From assembly GCA_021323855.1 (NCBI GenBank), contig JAJPKE010000040.1:1-43571 (forward strand): DNA of 43,571 bases, read 5' to 3'. Every line of letters begins with the position of its first letter. Positions within the stretch are counted from its first letter, which is position 1. Positions 8,663 to 16,350 of the stretch are shown piece by piece. Made by a program: the position numbers and the translations under genes. The DNA is from Chloroflexota bacterium (lineage in GTDB: Bacteria; Chloroflexota; Ktedonobacteria; Ktedonobacterales; JADMIN01). Under the pieces are notes generated by a model, which was given only the letters and a program-made list of their open reading frames with translations, did not search any database and was not told the origin of the DNA.

Positions 8663-9205
8663 CTAGTTTTCTCCAAGATGCGGGCACATATCAAGCCCCC
8701 ACACAGCAGGTAAAGGTGGTGAGGAGAGATTGAAAACAATATCCATCCCATAGATGCCTTTGTACCAGTCGTACGAAGGAGCATTACAGGCACGGGCACT
8801 CTTCCTCTTCCACCCAGCGGCAGGAAGGGCGGAATCCATAAACGCCGTAATCGCCGCTGGTGTCGCTCCGGGCGTGCAGAAGTAATACATCGCACTGCCA
8901 GCCTGGATACCCATCCCAATATTTTGCACGAGCGTACCTGGCGGTAACGGAATCGCCGTCAGGAGGGGTCCAGGCGGATTCTCGAAGTACACATATGGGG
9001 AGGAACTAACACACCCCGCCGTGGCAGCAGACGTTGCCGTTGCCGTGGGCAAGATCGTCGCGGTTGGCGATGGCGAAGGGGTCAGCGTGGGCGAAGTGAG
9101 ACTCCGTGCTGGAGTGTTCGCTCCACAGGCCACCGTGAGCAAGCACAATCCCACGAGGAGGCTTGCAGACCATTGAGGAGACCTCATCATCATGCGCGCA
9201 AGCAT
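8663..9205 (-). CDS. Secreted lipoprotein, unknown function
   Basis: A 180-residue protein with a lipoprotein signal: a basic/Met-rich start, a hydrophobic core and the lipobox LTVACG, so Cys is about residue 27. A Ser/Thr/Pro linker (about 33-62) follows, then a small globular domain with GTLVQNIGMG, AITAFMDSALPAAGW and several Cys. The phrase resembling 'ALPAAGW' occurs in small bacterial surface domains in which a peptide is compared between two states, but I cannot name the family. The start at 9205 has AGGAGG 9 nt upstream. It is convergent with coaD and divergent from hutI. Confidence 0.78.
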   Translation of the reverse strand: MLARMMMRSPQWSASLLVGLCLLTVACGANTPARSLTSPTLTPSPSPTATILPTATATSAATAGCVSSSPYVYFENPPGPLLTAIPLPPGTLVQNIGMGIQAGSAMYYFCTPGATPAAITAFMDSALPAAGWKRKSARACNAPSYDWYKGIYGMDIVFNLSSPPLPAVWGLDMCPHLGEN

Positions 9206-9401
9206 GTACTCGCCCTCCTGTACACAACTGCTCTAACGCCGTCAAGCGTTATCTCACCAGGAATACGATTTTTGTGGATCAGGAATCATCAAAGCAACAC
9301 ATAACTCTACACGCGCTGCGAATGAACAAATCAACAGCAAACCAGCCAACGTATAGACAGAAACGTTTCGAGCGTGTAGGCTACTTCCAAAGGGGAGACC
9401 A

Positions 9402-10709
9402 ATGCAAAGGGATAGTGATACCGCTGATGCGCTCATCGCAGCGGATTGGGTGCTGACCGGCGCGAGCCGCCTCGGCACCTGCGCGCCGGATGCCTCGCCT
9501 GCCGCTGGTGGCGCGCTCGGCATCATCGAACATGGCGCGGTGGCAGCCCACCAGGGGCGCATCGTCTGGGTAGGACCAGAGAGCGACCTGGCGCAATCGG
9601 TAGACCTCGCTGGTGTGCCCGATTCCGCGCGGCTGGATGCTGGCGGGCATGCCGTGCTGCCCGGATTTGTGGACTCGCATACGCATTTCATCTTTGCTGG
9701 CGACCGCGCCGAAGAGTTTCAGTTGCGCCATGCCGGTGTCTCCTATGAAGAGATAGCCGAACGCGGCGGCGGCATCCTCAACACCGTTCGCGCCACCCGC
9801 GCCGCCGATGCAGAGACGTTGCTCGCATTGGGACGTAGCCGCCTGCGCAGCTTCGCCGCCCACGGCACCACCACCGTCGAGGGCAAAACCGGCTATGGGC
9901 TGGATATGGCGACTGAGGCGCGTTGCCTCGCTATCATGGATGCGCTGGCCGCTGAACCTGGATTGCCGCATATCATCCCGACGTTTCTTGGCGCGCATAC
10001 CCTGCCGCCTGAATACCGGGGCAGCACTGAGGGTCGTGCGCGCTATGTGGCGAGCATCTGCGATGAGATGCTGCCAGCCTTCGCGGGCAAGGCGCGCTTC
10101 TGTGATGTCTTCTGCGAGCGCACGGCCTTCACCGTTGACGAGACACGACGCATCCTGGCACGCGCGCAGGCGCTCGGCTACCAGCTCAAGCTGCATGCCA
10201 ACCAGCTTGGCGCAACCGGCGGCGCGGAGCTTGCCGCTGAATTTGGCGCCGTCTCCGCCGATCATCTCGATTTCGCCAGCGACAACGATCTGCGAGCGCT
10301 GGCGGCGGCTGGTGTCACGGCGACGTTGCTCCCCGGCTGCTCATTCTCGCTGGCAATGGCCTATCCCCAGTGGCAGCGGTTCCGCGAGGCTGGCCTGCAT
10401 CTCGCCCTGGCAACCGACTACAATCCCGGCACGAGCTACTGCGAAAATATGCAGATAATGCTGGCGCTGGCGGTCAACGCGATGCACGCGACGCTCGAAG
10501 AAGCTCTGCTCGCCGCCACGCTCGGCGGTGCGCGGGCGCTAGGCATGCAGGATGAAGTTGGCAGCCTGGAACCGGGTAAACGCTGCGACCTACTTGTGCT
10601 GACCGGCGCAGACGAGCGCGAACTTGCCTATCACTTCGGCGTCAACCTCGTCGAGCGCACAGTTATTGGCTCTATTCCAAGCGCAAAGCCTATTAGCTTG
10701 CCCGAATGA
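9402..10709 (+). CDS. hutI: Imidazolonepropionase
   Basis: Amidohydrolase that opens imidazolone-5-propionate to N-formimino-L-glutamate, the third step of histidine breakdown. Metal-binding HTHF sits at about residue 94 in LPGFVDSHTHFIFAGDRAEEF, where the last residues are family-specific. TVEGKTGYGL, FLGAHTLPPEY, KLHANQLG, SADHLDF and ATDYNPGTSYCENM all match HutI. The 435-residue length is slightly above usual because of a short N-terminal insert. AAAGGGGAG precedes the start. hutH, hutU and the formiminoglutamate hydrolase are not near, so the pathway is scattered or incomplete. Confidence 0.94.
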   Translation: MQRDSDTADALIAADWVLTGASRLGTCAPDASPAAGGALGIIEHGAVAAHQGRIVWVGPESDLAQSVDLAGVPDSARLDAGGHAVLPGFVDSHTHFIFAGDRAEEFQLRHAGVSYEEIAERGGGILNTVRATRAADAETLLALGRSRLRSFAAHGTTTVEGKTGYGLDMATEARCLAIMDALAAEPGLPHIIPTFLGAHTLPPEYRGSTEGRARYVASICDEMLPAFAGKARFCDVFCERTAFTVDETRRILARAQALGYQLKLHANQLGATGGAELAAEFGAVSADHLDFASDNDLRALAAAGVTATLLPGCSFSLAMAYPQWQRFREAGLHLALATDYNPGTSYCENMQIMLALAVNAMHATLEEALLAATLGGARALGMQDEVGSLEPGKRCDLLVLTGADERELAYHFGVNLVERTVIGSIPSAKPISLPE

Positions 10710-10797
10710 GCGAGAATGCCAGCGGTCACGTTAATATAAATCGTACACTACAACTGGATAGCGGACTGAATAGGAGTGAGAGTGAGGAGGGAATAGC

Positions 10798-11247
10798 ATG
10801 CAGATACAGCTTTATCCGCATATCATCGCGGATTCCGCTGTGTTGGCCGGCAAACCGGTGATCGAGGGGACACAGATTTCCGCCAGCACACTTGTCGCGG
10901 CGGTCGCCAGCGGCAAATCCTTCAAAGAGGTGGCGCGTGAGTATGGCGTCACCGTTGCCGATGTGCGCGCGGCGCTCGAATACGCTGCACAGCGTACTGA
11001 CGAAACGGTTGTGCCCGCGCCAACGAGTGCTTCTGCCTCAGCTGAAAGTCAACCGCTTTCGCCTGCTGCCTATGAACAGGCGAAAGCACTGGGGCTGGAT
11101 ATCGCCAATATCTCGCCATTGGGCCGACAGTTGCTTGAACAGCGGGCCAAGATCATTGCTTCTGGCGAGCCACTTCTCTCTTCCTGGGAAGAAGTAGAGG
11201 CGGAGGTAGCTGAACGGCGCGGCGAGCGTATGCGGGATGATGCCTGA
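10798..11247 (+). CDS. DUF433-type antitoxin with C-terminal extension
   Basis: The first 70 residues follow the DUF433 pattern (HIIADSAVLAGKPVIEGTQI, then KEVAREYGVTVADVRAAL), a winged-helix-like DNA-binding antitoxin domain. Residues 85-149 form an extra charged tail (LSPAAYEQAKALGLDIANIS ... SSWEEVEAEVAERRG), which is likely to wrap the toxin. Its TGA overlaps the ATG of the PIN-domain gene by one base (TGATG), so the two are translationally coupled, as usual for type II toxin-antitoxin pairs. GGAGGG precedes the start. Such antitoxins normally repress their own promoter. Confidence 0.85.
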   Translation: MQIQLYPHIIADSAVLAGKPVIEGTQISASTLVAAVASGKSFKEVAREYGVTVADVRAALEYAAQRTDETVVPAPTSASASAESQPLSPAAYEQAKALGLDIANISPLGRQLLEQRAKIIASGEPLLSSWEEVEAEVAERRGERMRDDA

Positions 11248-11672
11248 TGATTCGTACCTTCATAGATTCTGGAGTCCTCATTGCTGCCGCTCGCAGCACT
11301 GATTCGCTCTCTGCCCCTGCATTGGCGGTTCTGGCCGACAGCAATCGCCAGTTCATTTCTAGCGATTTCGTGCGGCTTGAAGTGCTGCCGAAGCCGATAT
11401 ATTTCAAACGCACTACGGAAGTAACTGTTTATCTAGCGTTCTTCGCGGCTGTACAGATATGGGTTCAGCCAACTGCTACCCTTGTCCACCAGGCATTGCT
11501 TCGTGCTGAACAATTCGGTCTTGGTGCGGTTGACGCCCTTCACGTCGTATCGGCAGAGATGGTAGGTGCGGATGAATTTGTGACTGCCGAGCGACCTACG
11601 TCTCCGTTGCTACGAGTCACCTCAATTAAAGTGGTCTCGATCCAACAACCACCTTCTTCAGCATCGCCATAG
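11247..11672 (+). CDS. PIN-domain RNase toxin (VapC-like)
   Basis: A 141-residue PIN domain, a metal-dependent RNase fold. The acidic residues are at D7 (MIRTFIDSGVL), the Glu in FVRLEVLPKP, and the Asp in LGAVDALHVVSAE. The last acidic position is Glu (FVTAERP) instead of the usual Asp/Asn, which may weaken metal binding but is tolerated in some PIN proteins. It is coupled to the DUF433 antitoxin in front, which would neutralise it. Target RNA is unknown. Confidence 0.85.
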   Translation: MIRTFIDSGVLIAAARSTDSLSAPALAVLADSNRQFISSDFVRLEVLPKPIYFKRTTEVTVYLAFFAAVQIWVQPTATLVHQALLRAEQFGLGAVDALHVVSAEMVGADEFVTAERPTSPLLRVTSIKVVSIQQPPSSASP

Positions 11673-11976
11673 CGATTGGGCTAGTGAATACATTCGCGGC
11701 TGTCTGGCGCGCCGCCGCCAAGTCCGCCTACAGACGAGGGTCAGGTATGTGCTCAATCATCGTTGCCAATTCTTGATTTACGATTGTCGCTTGGGCTGAT
11801 TCAACCAGCGCGAGACGATATTTTCATCTATCTGGATTGCCCCATTTGTTCCCAAGCATAGCATAGGCCGTTAGGTGTTTAGCGCCTACACATGTGGTAC
11901 GATACACGCTCATACATCACAATTCCTCATACCGTAAAAGACGCCTCACCACACGTCGAGAGGGGACAACGCTCGC
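11673..11976. other. Intergenic stretch with possible decayed minus-strand ORF
   Basis: No intact gene is visible here. On the minus strand, 11913-11728 reads as 62 codons from ATG to TAG with a single in-frame TGA at codon 30 (11826-11824). The two halves begin MSVYRTTCVGAKHLTAY and KYRLALVESAQATIVNQE and look protein-like. I do not recognise the product. It may be a pseudogene or chance. The last 30 bases hold the ribosome site of the acetyltransferase gene (GAGAGGGGAC). Confidence 0.3.
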
Positions 11977-12882
11977 ATGAACGCAAAAGCTGACTGGACG
12001 CCAGAGCCGCGCCAGACCCTCTCGCCGGAGGAGGAACGCGCCGTTGTCGCACTACGCGACCGCTGTAACGCCACTGATGGGCTGGACCTCAAACTGACGT
12101 TACCAACCTTCGCAGCGCAAGCTTCATCACAGCAATTGGAACAGCCGCGCGCTTTTTTGCTGTATACCGGTGATGCGCTGGCGGGCTATTGCTCACTGGA
12201 TGGCAACTGGCGCAGTATCGAACTCTGCGGCATGGTGGCGCCGGAGCAGCGACGGCGCGGCATCGGCAACGCGCTGCTGGTTGCTGCGCTCGCCGTCTGC
12301 AAGGCCAGCGATGCCCAGGAGGCGCTGCTGATCTGCGAAGAGGCATCCCCTGCCGGAAAGGCGCTGGCTGCCGCGCATGGCGGGCAGATGGCATTCGCGG
12401 AACATCGTATGGAGTTGCAGGACATTGCGGCGATGCAACGCGGTCTGGCGCGCGGCGAACCATCCTTAACCCTGCGACGCGCGTATGCGGACGAATCGGC
12501 AACGCTGGCGCGCATCCAGACCACCGTTTTCAACGAAGAGGCGGATTTTGCCGCGCGCCAGGCGGATATCGAGATAGAGATGCCCAATCCCGTTGTGCGT
12601 TTCTATCTGGCCGAACTGGATGGCACGCCAGTTGGCAGCCTCAAGCTCTATATCATCGAAGGGCGCGCCTCGATCTACGCTTTTGGCGTCTTGCCAGCGT
12701 ACCGGCGACGCGGCCTCGCCTGGCAAACGCTGGCGTTGCTGACGGAGCAGTTGCGGGCGGAGGGTATCACGCATATCGGCCTGGAAGTCGAGACGAACAA
12801 CACGCCAGCCGTTGCGCTCTATCAAGCATGCGGCTTTCGCCCCATCACCACTTACGGCTATTACAAGCTGCCCATTCGTTAG
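11977..12882 (+). CDS. Tandem-GNAT acetyltransferase
   Basis: Two GNAT folds in one 301-residue chain. The N-terminal copy has the acetyl-CoA loop APEQRRRGIGNALL, and the C-terminal copy has LPAYRRRGLAWQTLALL followed by LEVETNNTPAVALYQACGF, the classic motif B end. The layout resembles MshD-type double-GNAT enzymes, where one half binds acetyl-CoA productively and the other is structural, but mycothiol is not expected here, so the substrate is unknown. The gene stands alone and is followed directly by repeat copy 4. Confidence 0.88.
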   Translation: MNAKADWTPEPRQTLSPEEERAVVALRDRCNATDGLDLKLTLPTFAAQASSQQLEQPRAFLLYTGDALAGYCSLDGNWRSIELCGMVAPEQRRRGIGNALLVAALAVCKASDAQEALLICEEASPAGKALAAAHGGQMAFAEHRMELQDIAAMQRGLARGEPSLTLRRAYADESATLARIQTTVFNEEADFAARQADIEIEMPNPVVRFYLAELDGTPVGSLKLYIIEGRASIYAFGVLPAYRRRGLAWQTLALLTEQLRAEGITHIGLEVETNNTPAVALYQACGFRPITTYGYYKLPIR

Positions 12883-12888
12883 CGGAGA

Positions 12889-12928
12889 GACCTCACCCCC
12901 GGCCCCTCTCCCGCGAGGAGAGGGGAGT
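12889..12928. repeat. GC-rich inverted repeat, copy 4
   Basis: Core cccctctcccgcgaggagagggg preceded by gacctcacccccgg. It starts 7 nt past the acetyltransferase stop. As an RNA it would form a strong hairpin without a T-run, so it may act in 3' end protection more than termination. Confidence 0.8.
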
Positions 12929-13100
12929 GCGGGCGCTGGTGTTCGATGAGGCGGGAAGTATTAAGTATAGGGACTAGCTGTTCCTGGCTCGCTTGGGCAT
13001 GGCTCTCGTCGTCAGCAGGACGTATAGACGAGGATTCATCCGCCGGTTCATTCTTCGCATAGCTGAACGTAGCGCCCTCGCCACAACCGCCTGCCCCAGG

Positions 13101-13148
13101 TCCCCTCTCCTTGCGGGAGAGGGGTGGCCGCAGGCCGGGGTAAGGTCT
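13101..13148. repeat. GC-rich inverted repeat, copy 5
   Basis: Core cccctctccttgcgggagagggg followed by a variant flank (tggccgcaggccggggtaagg). It abuts copy 6, so the gap 12883-13195 between the acetyltransferase and the lipoprotein gene holds three copies and no gene. Confidence 0.75.
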
Positions 13149-13193
13149 CTCCCCTCTCCCGCGCACGGGGGAGGGGTTGTTGGGGGTGGGGGC
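13149..13193. repeat. GC-rich inverted repeat, copy 6 (G-quadruplex type)
   Basis: Same subtype as copies 1 and 2, with G-runs at 13167-13171, 13173-13176, 13182-13186 and 13188-13192 on the plus strand. It ends 3 nt from the stop codon of the minus-strand lipoprotein gene. Confidence 0.8.
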
Positions 13194-13195
13194 TG

Positions 13196-13759
13196 CTATG
13201 GTATCGGTGTTGGCGCGCCGTATTGCTGGAACGAGCCGTAATCCACCCGCAGCCAGACGACATCATAGCGACTCCAGGCGCTATCCGCATCCAGCGTGCG
13301 CCAATTGAATTGCTGCGCCGTCGCGGCTTTGAGGTCCGCGCCACCATACCATTCAGTGACCAGATCATAGTAATCGTCATACACCGGCCCCAGAATCGTC
13401 ACCTTCACCTCACGCAAGGCGACCCCACTGGTCCAGAGCGCCTGTTGCGCCTGAAAACAGAGCGCCTTCACCCGCTCCTGCGAGGCGTTAATCTCCGTTG
13501 ATGTCCGGGCGACCGGCCCGCCGACCGTCACAGTAGTCTCGATGCTCTGCTGCACAGCATCATAGGTCAGGGTGACACGTGTAGCTCGCGTCCCCACGGC
13601 ATGTTGCAGGCGTGAGGTAAGGGCATCTTGCGTGGTGGGCGTGCCTGGCGATTGTTGCGTGCCGCTCATATTTCCCCCGGCACAAGCGCTCAGGAGAGCA
13701 ATAGCCACACACAGCATGAATGCCAGAGATACAGACCGGAACGAAGCTGCATGACGCAT
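13196..13759 (-). CDS. Secreted lipoprotein, unknown function
   Basis: A 187-residue lipoprotein. MRHAASFRSVSLAFML begins a signal peptide that ends at the lipobox LLSACAGG. A Gly/Ser/Thr/Pro linker follows, then a domain with VTLTYDAVQQSIETTVTVGG and RVKALCFQAQQALWTS. The ending VVWLRVDYGSF suggests a beta-rich domain, but I do not recognise it. The start at 13759 is set by GGGAAGG 9 nt upstream; the frame stays open for 62 more codons through a 9-bp repeat, and that extension would bury the signal peptide, so I rejected it. Confidence 0.78.
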   Translation of the reverse strand: MRHAASFRSVSLAFMLCVAIALLSACAGGNMSGTQQSPGTPTTQDALTSRLQHAVGTRATRVTLTYDAVQQSIETTVTVGGPVARTSTEINASQERVKALCFQAQQALWTSGVALREVKVTILGPVYDDYYDLVTEWYGGADLKAATAQQFNWRTLDADSAWSRYDVVWLRVDYGSFQQYGAPTPIP

Positions 13760-13778
13760 AGTTGCACGCCTTCCCACT

Positions 13779-13806
13779 ATTGCGATTATTGCGATTATTG
13801 CGATGG
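13779..13806. repeat. 9-bp tandem repeat before the lipoprotein gene
   Basis: Three copies of attgcgatt (the last imperfect) lie 20-47 nt upstream of the lipoprotein start, in the leader or promoter. Slippage would change spacing by 9 nt. Confidence 0.75.
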
Positions 13807-13947
13807 CAGAGATGCCCATGCGCATCCTTCGCCTCGCTCTATCGCCCGCCCACCGATCATCTGCTCTCCTGAGCGCAGGAACTCTACCATAGCTGTGCGC
13901 GGGCGTACAAGAGTCCATTGCAAAAATAGTGGGATTTACTGGCACTC

Positions 13948-14787
13948 TCAGGAGCGCATAGCCGTTGCAGCAGCGCCTTGCGCCTGTTGCGCGTATTGCG
14001 TGGGCGTCTGCCCGACGATGCTCTGGAAATCATGGATGAAGTGCGCCTGATCGGTGTAACCCAATTCCCAGACGATGCGCTGCCAGTCCATGCGCTCGCC
14101 AGCGGCCAGGCGCTCGGCCACCTCATGCAGCCGGTACCGCTTGATGACCCACTTCGGCCCGACGCCGACATACTGCCTGAAGAGCCGTTGCAGACTGCGT
14201 TTGTTCATGTCGAAGCGCACGGCGAGGTCGGTGACGCTGGTGATCTCCGGATGCGCAATGATGGAGGCGATGATCTGCTGGATAGTATCGAGTTTCGCAT
14301 CATGCGCTGGCAACCGCTCGCCGAGGAATGATTCCAAACACGCCACCATCGCTGCTTCGTCTGGGCAGGAGAAAATTGTCTCCTCCAACGCTTCCAGCGC
14401 GGCGCTATCCACACCAAATATTTCTTCCAGGCTGGCGGTGCGATTGGTGAAGGCGCAGACCGGAACGTTCACAAACGGATAGAAACCTCCGGGCGTGAAC
14501 TTGGCGGCCACGACCCGGCCTTCGCCTTCGAGGAGCCGCGAAAACTTGCCGGTATCTACACCAACGATCTGCGTTTTTCCGCGCTCGCAGACCAGATGAA
14601 CGGACGGATAGGGAAGTGTCTCCTGCACATACGGCTCCTGCCCGCGCAGGTCCCAGCGGACGATCCAGAAGTGTTCTACGAACGCGCGCAACGCCTCGTT
14701 GGTGGGGACGCTGCGGAAAAGCTGAAACCTGGTGGCGCCCGCCTGCGGATGCAAAATGCTTCTGGATGGATTGATGGTCGCGCGCAT
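13948..14787 (-). CDS. AraC-family transcriptional regulator
   Basis: A 279-residue regulator. Residues 20-160 resemble the DUF6597-type sensor domain often found before AraC DNA-binding domains (LRAFVEHFWIVRWDL, LPYPSVHLVCERG, AKFTPGGFYPF). The C-terminal 100 residues carry two helix-turn-helix motifs, VTDLAVRFDMNKRSLQRLFR and WQRIVWELGYTDQAHFIHDF, the second being the conserved AraC signature. GGGGGAGAAG precedes the start. It diverges from a DinB-like gene, and the shared 189-nt region contains palindromes, so it likely regulates that gene. Confidence 0.92.
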   Translation of the reverse strand: MRATINPSRSILHPQAGATRFQLFRSVPTNEALRAFVEHFWIVRWDLRGQEPYVQETLPYPSVHLVCERGKTQIVGVDTGKFSRLLEGEGRVVAAKFTPGGFYPFVNVPVCAFTNRTASLEEIFGVDSAALEALEETIFSCPDEAAMVACLESFLGERLPAHDAKLDTIQQIIASIIAHPEITSVTDLAVRFDMNKRSLQRLFRQYVGVGPKWVIKRYRLHEVAERLAAGERMDWQRIVWELGYTDQAHFIHDFQSIVGQTPTQYAQQAQGAAATAMRS

Positions 14788-14850
14788 CTTCTCCCCCTCG
14801 CTGAGCGTATCTTTCTCCCCCGGTCATCCGGTAGCTTCACCTCATGTTGC

Positions 14851-14877
14851 TACTGTAGTACAAATGTTCGCATTTGT
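14851..14877. promoter_or_regulatory. Palindromes in the AraC/DinB intergenic region
   Basis: Two adjoining perfect inverted repeats: tactgtagta (14851-14860) and acaaatg-ttcg-catttgt (14860-14877). They lie about midway between the divergent starts and are candidate operators for the AraC-type regulator, though AraC sites are often direct repeats. Confidence 0.4.
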
Positions 14878-14976
14878 CGCATATTTACAAGAGGCATGGA
14901 GAGGATGCGCGGTATCATATTCTGCATGGTCCGAATGTCCTGTGACGGCAACTCATAGCAGCAGAGGAGAACATAC

Positions 14977-15453
14977 GTGGGCAAATTGATGCAAGAGAAA
15001 TGGCCGTGGATAGACGGCACGCAGAAGGCGCGCAATCAGATGATCGCGGCGCTGAGTGACGCTGACCTGGCGTTCACCCCCGGCGGCCTGGCGATGACGC
15101 TGGGCGCGCTCTGCCGCGAAATGGGCGATGTGGAATATTCGTATATTCAGTCGCTGAAGACCTTCACGCAAGACTGGTCCTATCACAATGCGGAGGCTGA
15201 CCTGGAGAGCAGTGTCAGTAAACTCATCGCCTGGTATGAAACGCTGGACGGCGAGATGGAGGCGGCGATTGCCGCGCTCCCCGACGAGGACGCAGAGAAG
15301 ATTGTCAATCGCGGCCCAGGCTTTGAGGTTCCCGTCGCCATGCAACTCGACATCTACCTTCAGGCGTTGCTGATTTTCTTCGGCAAGGCGACGATCTACC
15401 TGCGGGCGATGGGCAAGCCACTCTCGGAAGATATCTTAGGCTTTATTGGGTGA
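14977..15453 (+). CDS. DinB-like four-helix protein
   Basis: A 158-residue protein starting at GTG with GAGGAG 9 nt upstream. The order of helices and the motifs WPWIDGTQKARNQMIAALSD, GALCREMGDVEYSYIQSLK and the C-terminal LQALLIFFGKATIYLRAMG fit the DinB/DUF664 superfamily. These are bacillithiol- or mycothiol-dependent enzymes and related metal-binding proteins. The family's three metal-binding His are not clearly present, so this member may be non-catalytic. It is divergent from the AraC-type regulator and ends 11 nt inside the next gene on the other strand. Confidence 0.75.
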   Translation: MGKLMQEKWPWIDGTQKARNQMIAALSDADLAFTPGGLAMTLGALCREMGDVEYSYIQSLKTFTQDWSYHNAEADLESSVSKLIAWYETLDGEMEAAIAALPDEDAEKIVNRGPGFEVPVAMQLDIYLQALLIFFGKATIYLRAMGKPLSEDILGFIG

Positions 15454-16156
15454 TAGCGGCCCATCCATACCGGCGGCCCGGCTTGGTGGGGACGTAGCGG
15501 CTGTCCAGGAAGGCTAGCGCCCATGCCTGCCGCGCCGGTGGGTCCATGACGGCCAGCAGCGCGCGCCAGATGTGTTCCCAGGTTCCGTTTGCCTCCCACT
15601 CGACGAAACGACGCCAGTAGGTGACGGCGTTGCCGAAGCTGGCGGGCAGATCTTGCCAGCGACAGCCATTGCGCAATACATAGAGAATGCCGTCGAGGAT
15701 GCGCCGGTCATCTGCGCGTGGCCGCCCTCTGCCGCCATCGCGTCGTGGTGGCAGCACGCGCTGCACCGCCTGCCACTCGGCATCGGTCAGCGGCGCAGTC
15801 AGCGCTTGCGCTTCGCGCCGCCTGATGATTTCCGTGTTGGCGGACCAGAGTTGCACGAGGCTATGATAAGAATCATCGTAATGCTCGACACGCACGCGCT
15901 CCAACAGGTCCGCCTCACCAGGGAGAATCGAAGCCTGCTGCCACTCCTCGCCAACGAACGCGCGCAGGCTCGCCAGGTCCTTCCAGAGCGAGACGAAAAT
16001 GAAATCATCGGATAGATCGGCGCGGAGCGGTGCGATATGCGTCGTCAGGCAGCCGGATTGCGCGCGCATCAATGGCACACTGACCTCCTGGCATAGCCGT
16101 TCATATGCCGCGCGCCTGCCAGTCTTGAGCCGCGCATAAAATACCCGAATGAGCAT
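15443..16156 (-). CDS. Fusion: antibiotic-biosynthesis-monooxygenase-like domain + IS5-transposase N-terminal domain
   Basis: Residues 1-95 look like a dimeric alpha-beta barrel monooxygenase (ABM) domain: MLIRVFYARLKTGRRAAYER, HIAPLRADLSDDFIFVSLWK, LRAFVGEEWQ. After a short linker, residues 121-215 match the DUF4096 N-terminal DNA-binding part of IS5-type transposases: LTDAEWQAVQRVLPP, GRGRPRADDRRILDGILYVL, NGCRWQDLPASFGNAVTYWR. The chain stops 20 residues after LDSRYVPTK, the place of the first catalytic Asp, so the DDE nuclease domain is missing. Start is at ATG 16156 (AGGACGAGACAGG upstream). Either an insertion created a chance fusion, or the transposase head has been kept as a DNA-binding domain. 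It diverges from a sigma factor gene. Confidence 0.8.
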   Translation of the reverse strand: MLIRVFYARLKTGRRAAYERLCQEVSVPLMRAQSGCLTTHIAPLRADLSDDFIFVSLWKDLASLRAFVGEEWQQASILPGEADLLERVRVEHYDDSYHSLVQLWSANTEIIRRREAQALTAPLTDAEWQAVQRVLPPRRDGGRGRPRADDRRILDGILYVLRNGCRWQDLPASFGNAVTYWRRFVEWEANGTWEHIWRALLAVMDPPARQAWALAFLDSRYVPTKPGRRYGWAAITQ

Positions 16157-16350
16157 ACCTGTCTCGTCCTCATTGTTCCACCATGCTGCCGCAAGCATAG
16201 CACAACGCCTCATCTCAGTAACACGGTGATACAATGGCAATTCAGCCTGGCGCGACAGCAGGTGCAATCGCCATCAGCAAACCCCATAAAAAATCGCGCA
16301 AGGTAGTGGGTCTCTCAGGGAACTATCTATTGAGACCTGGGAGGAGACCG

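Noticed and set aside
15443..16156. Intact insertion sequence
   Set aside because: The catalytic domain and terminal repeats are missing; only the transposase head is present.
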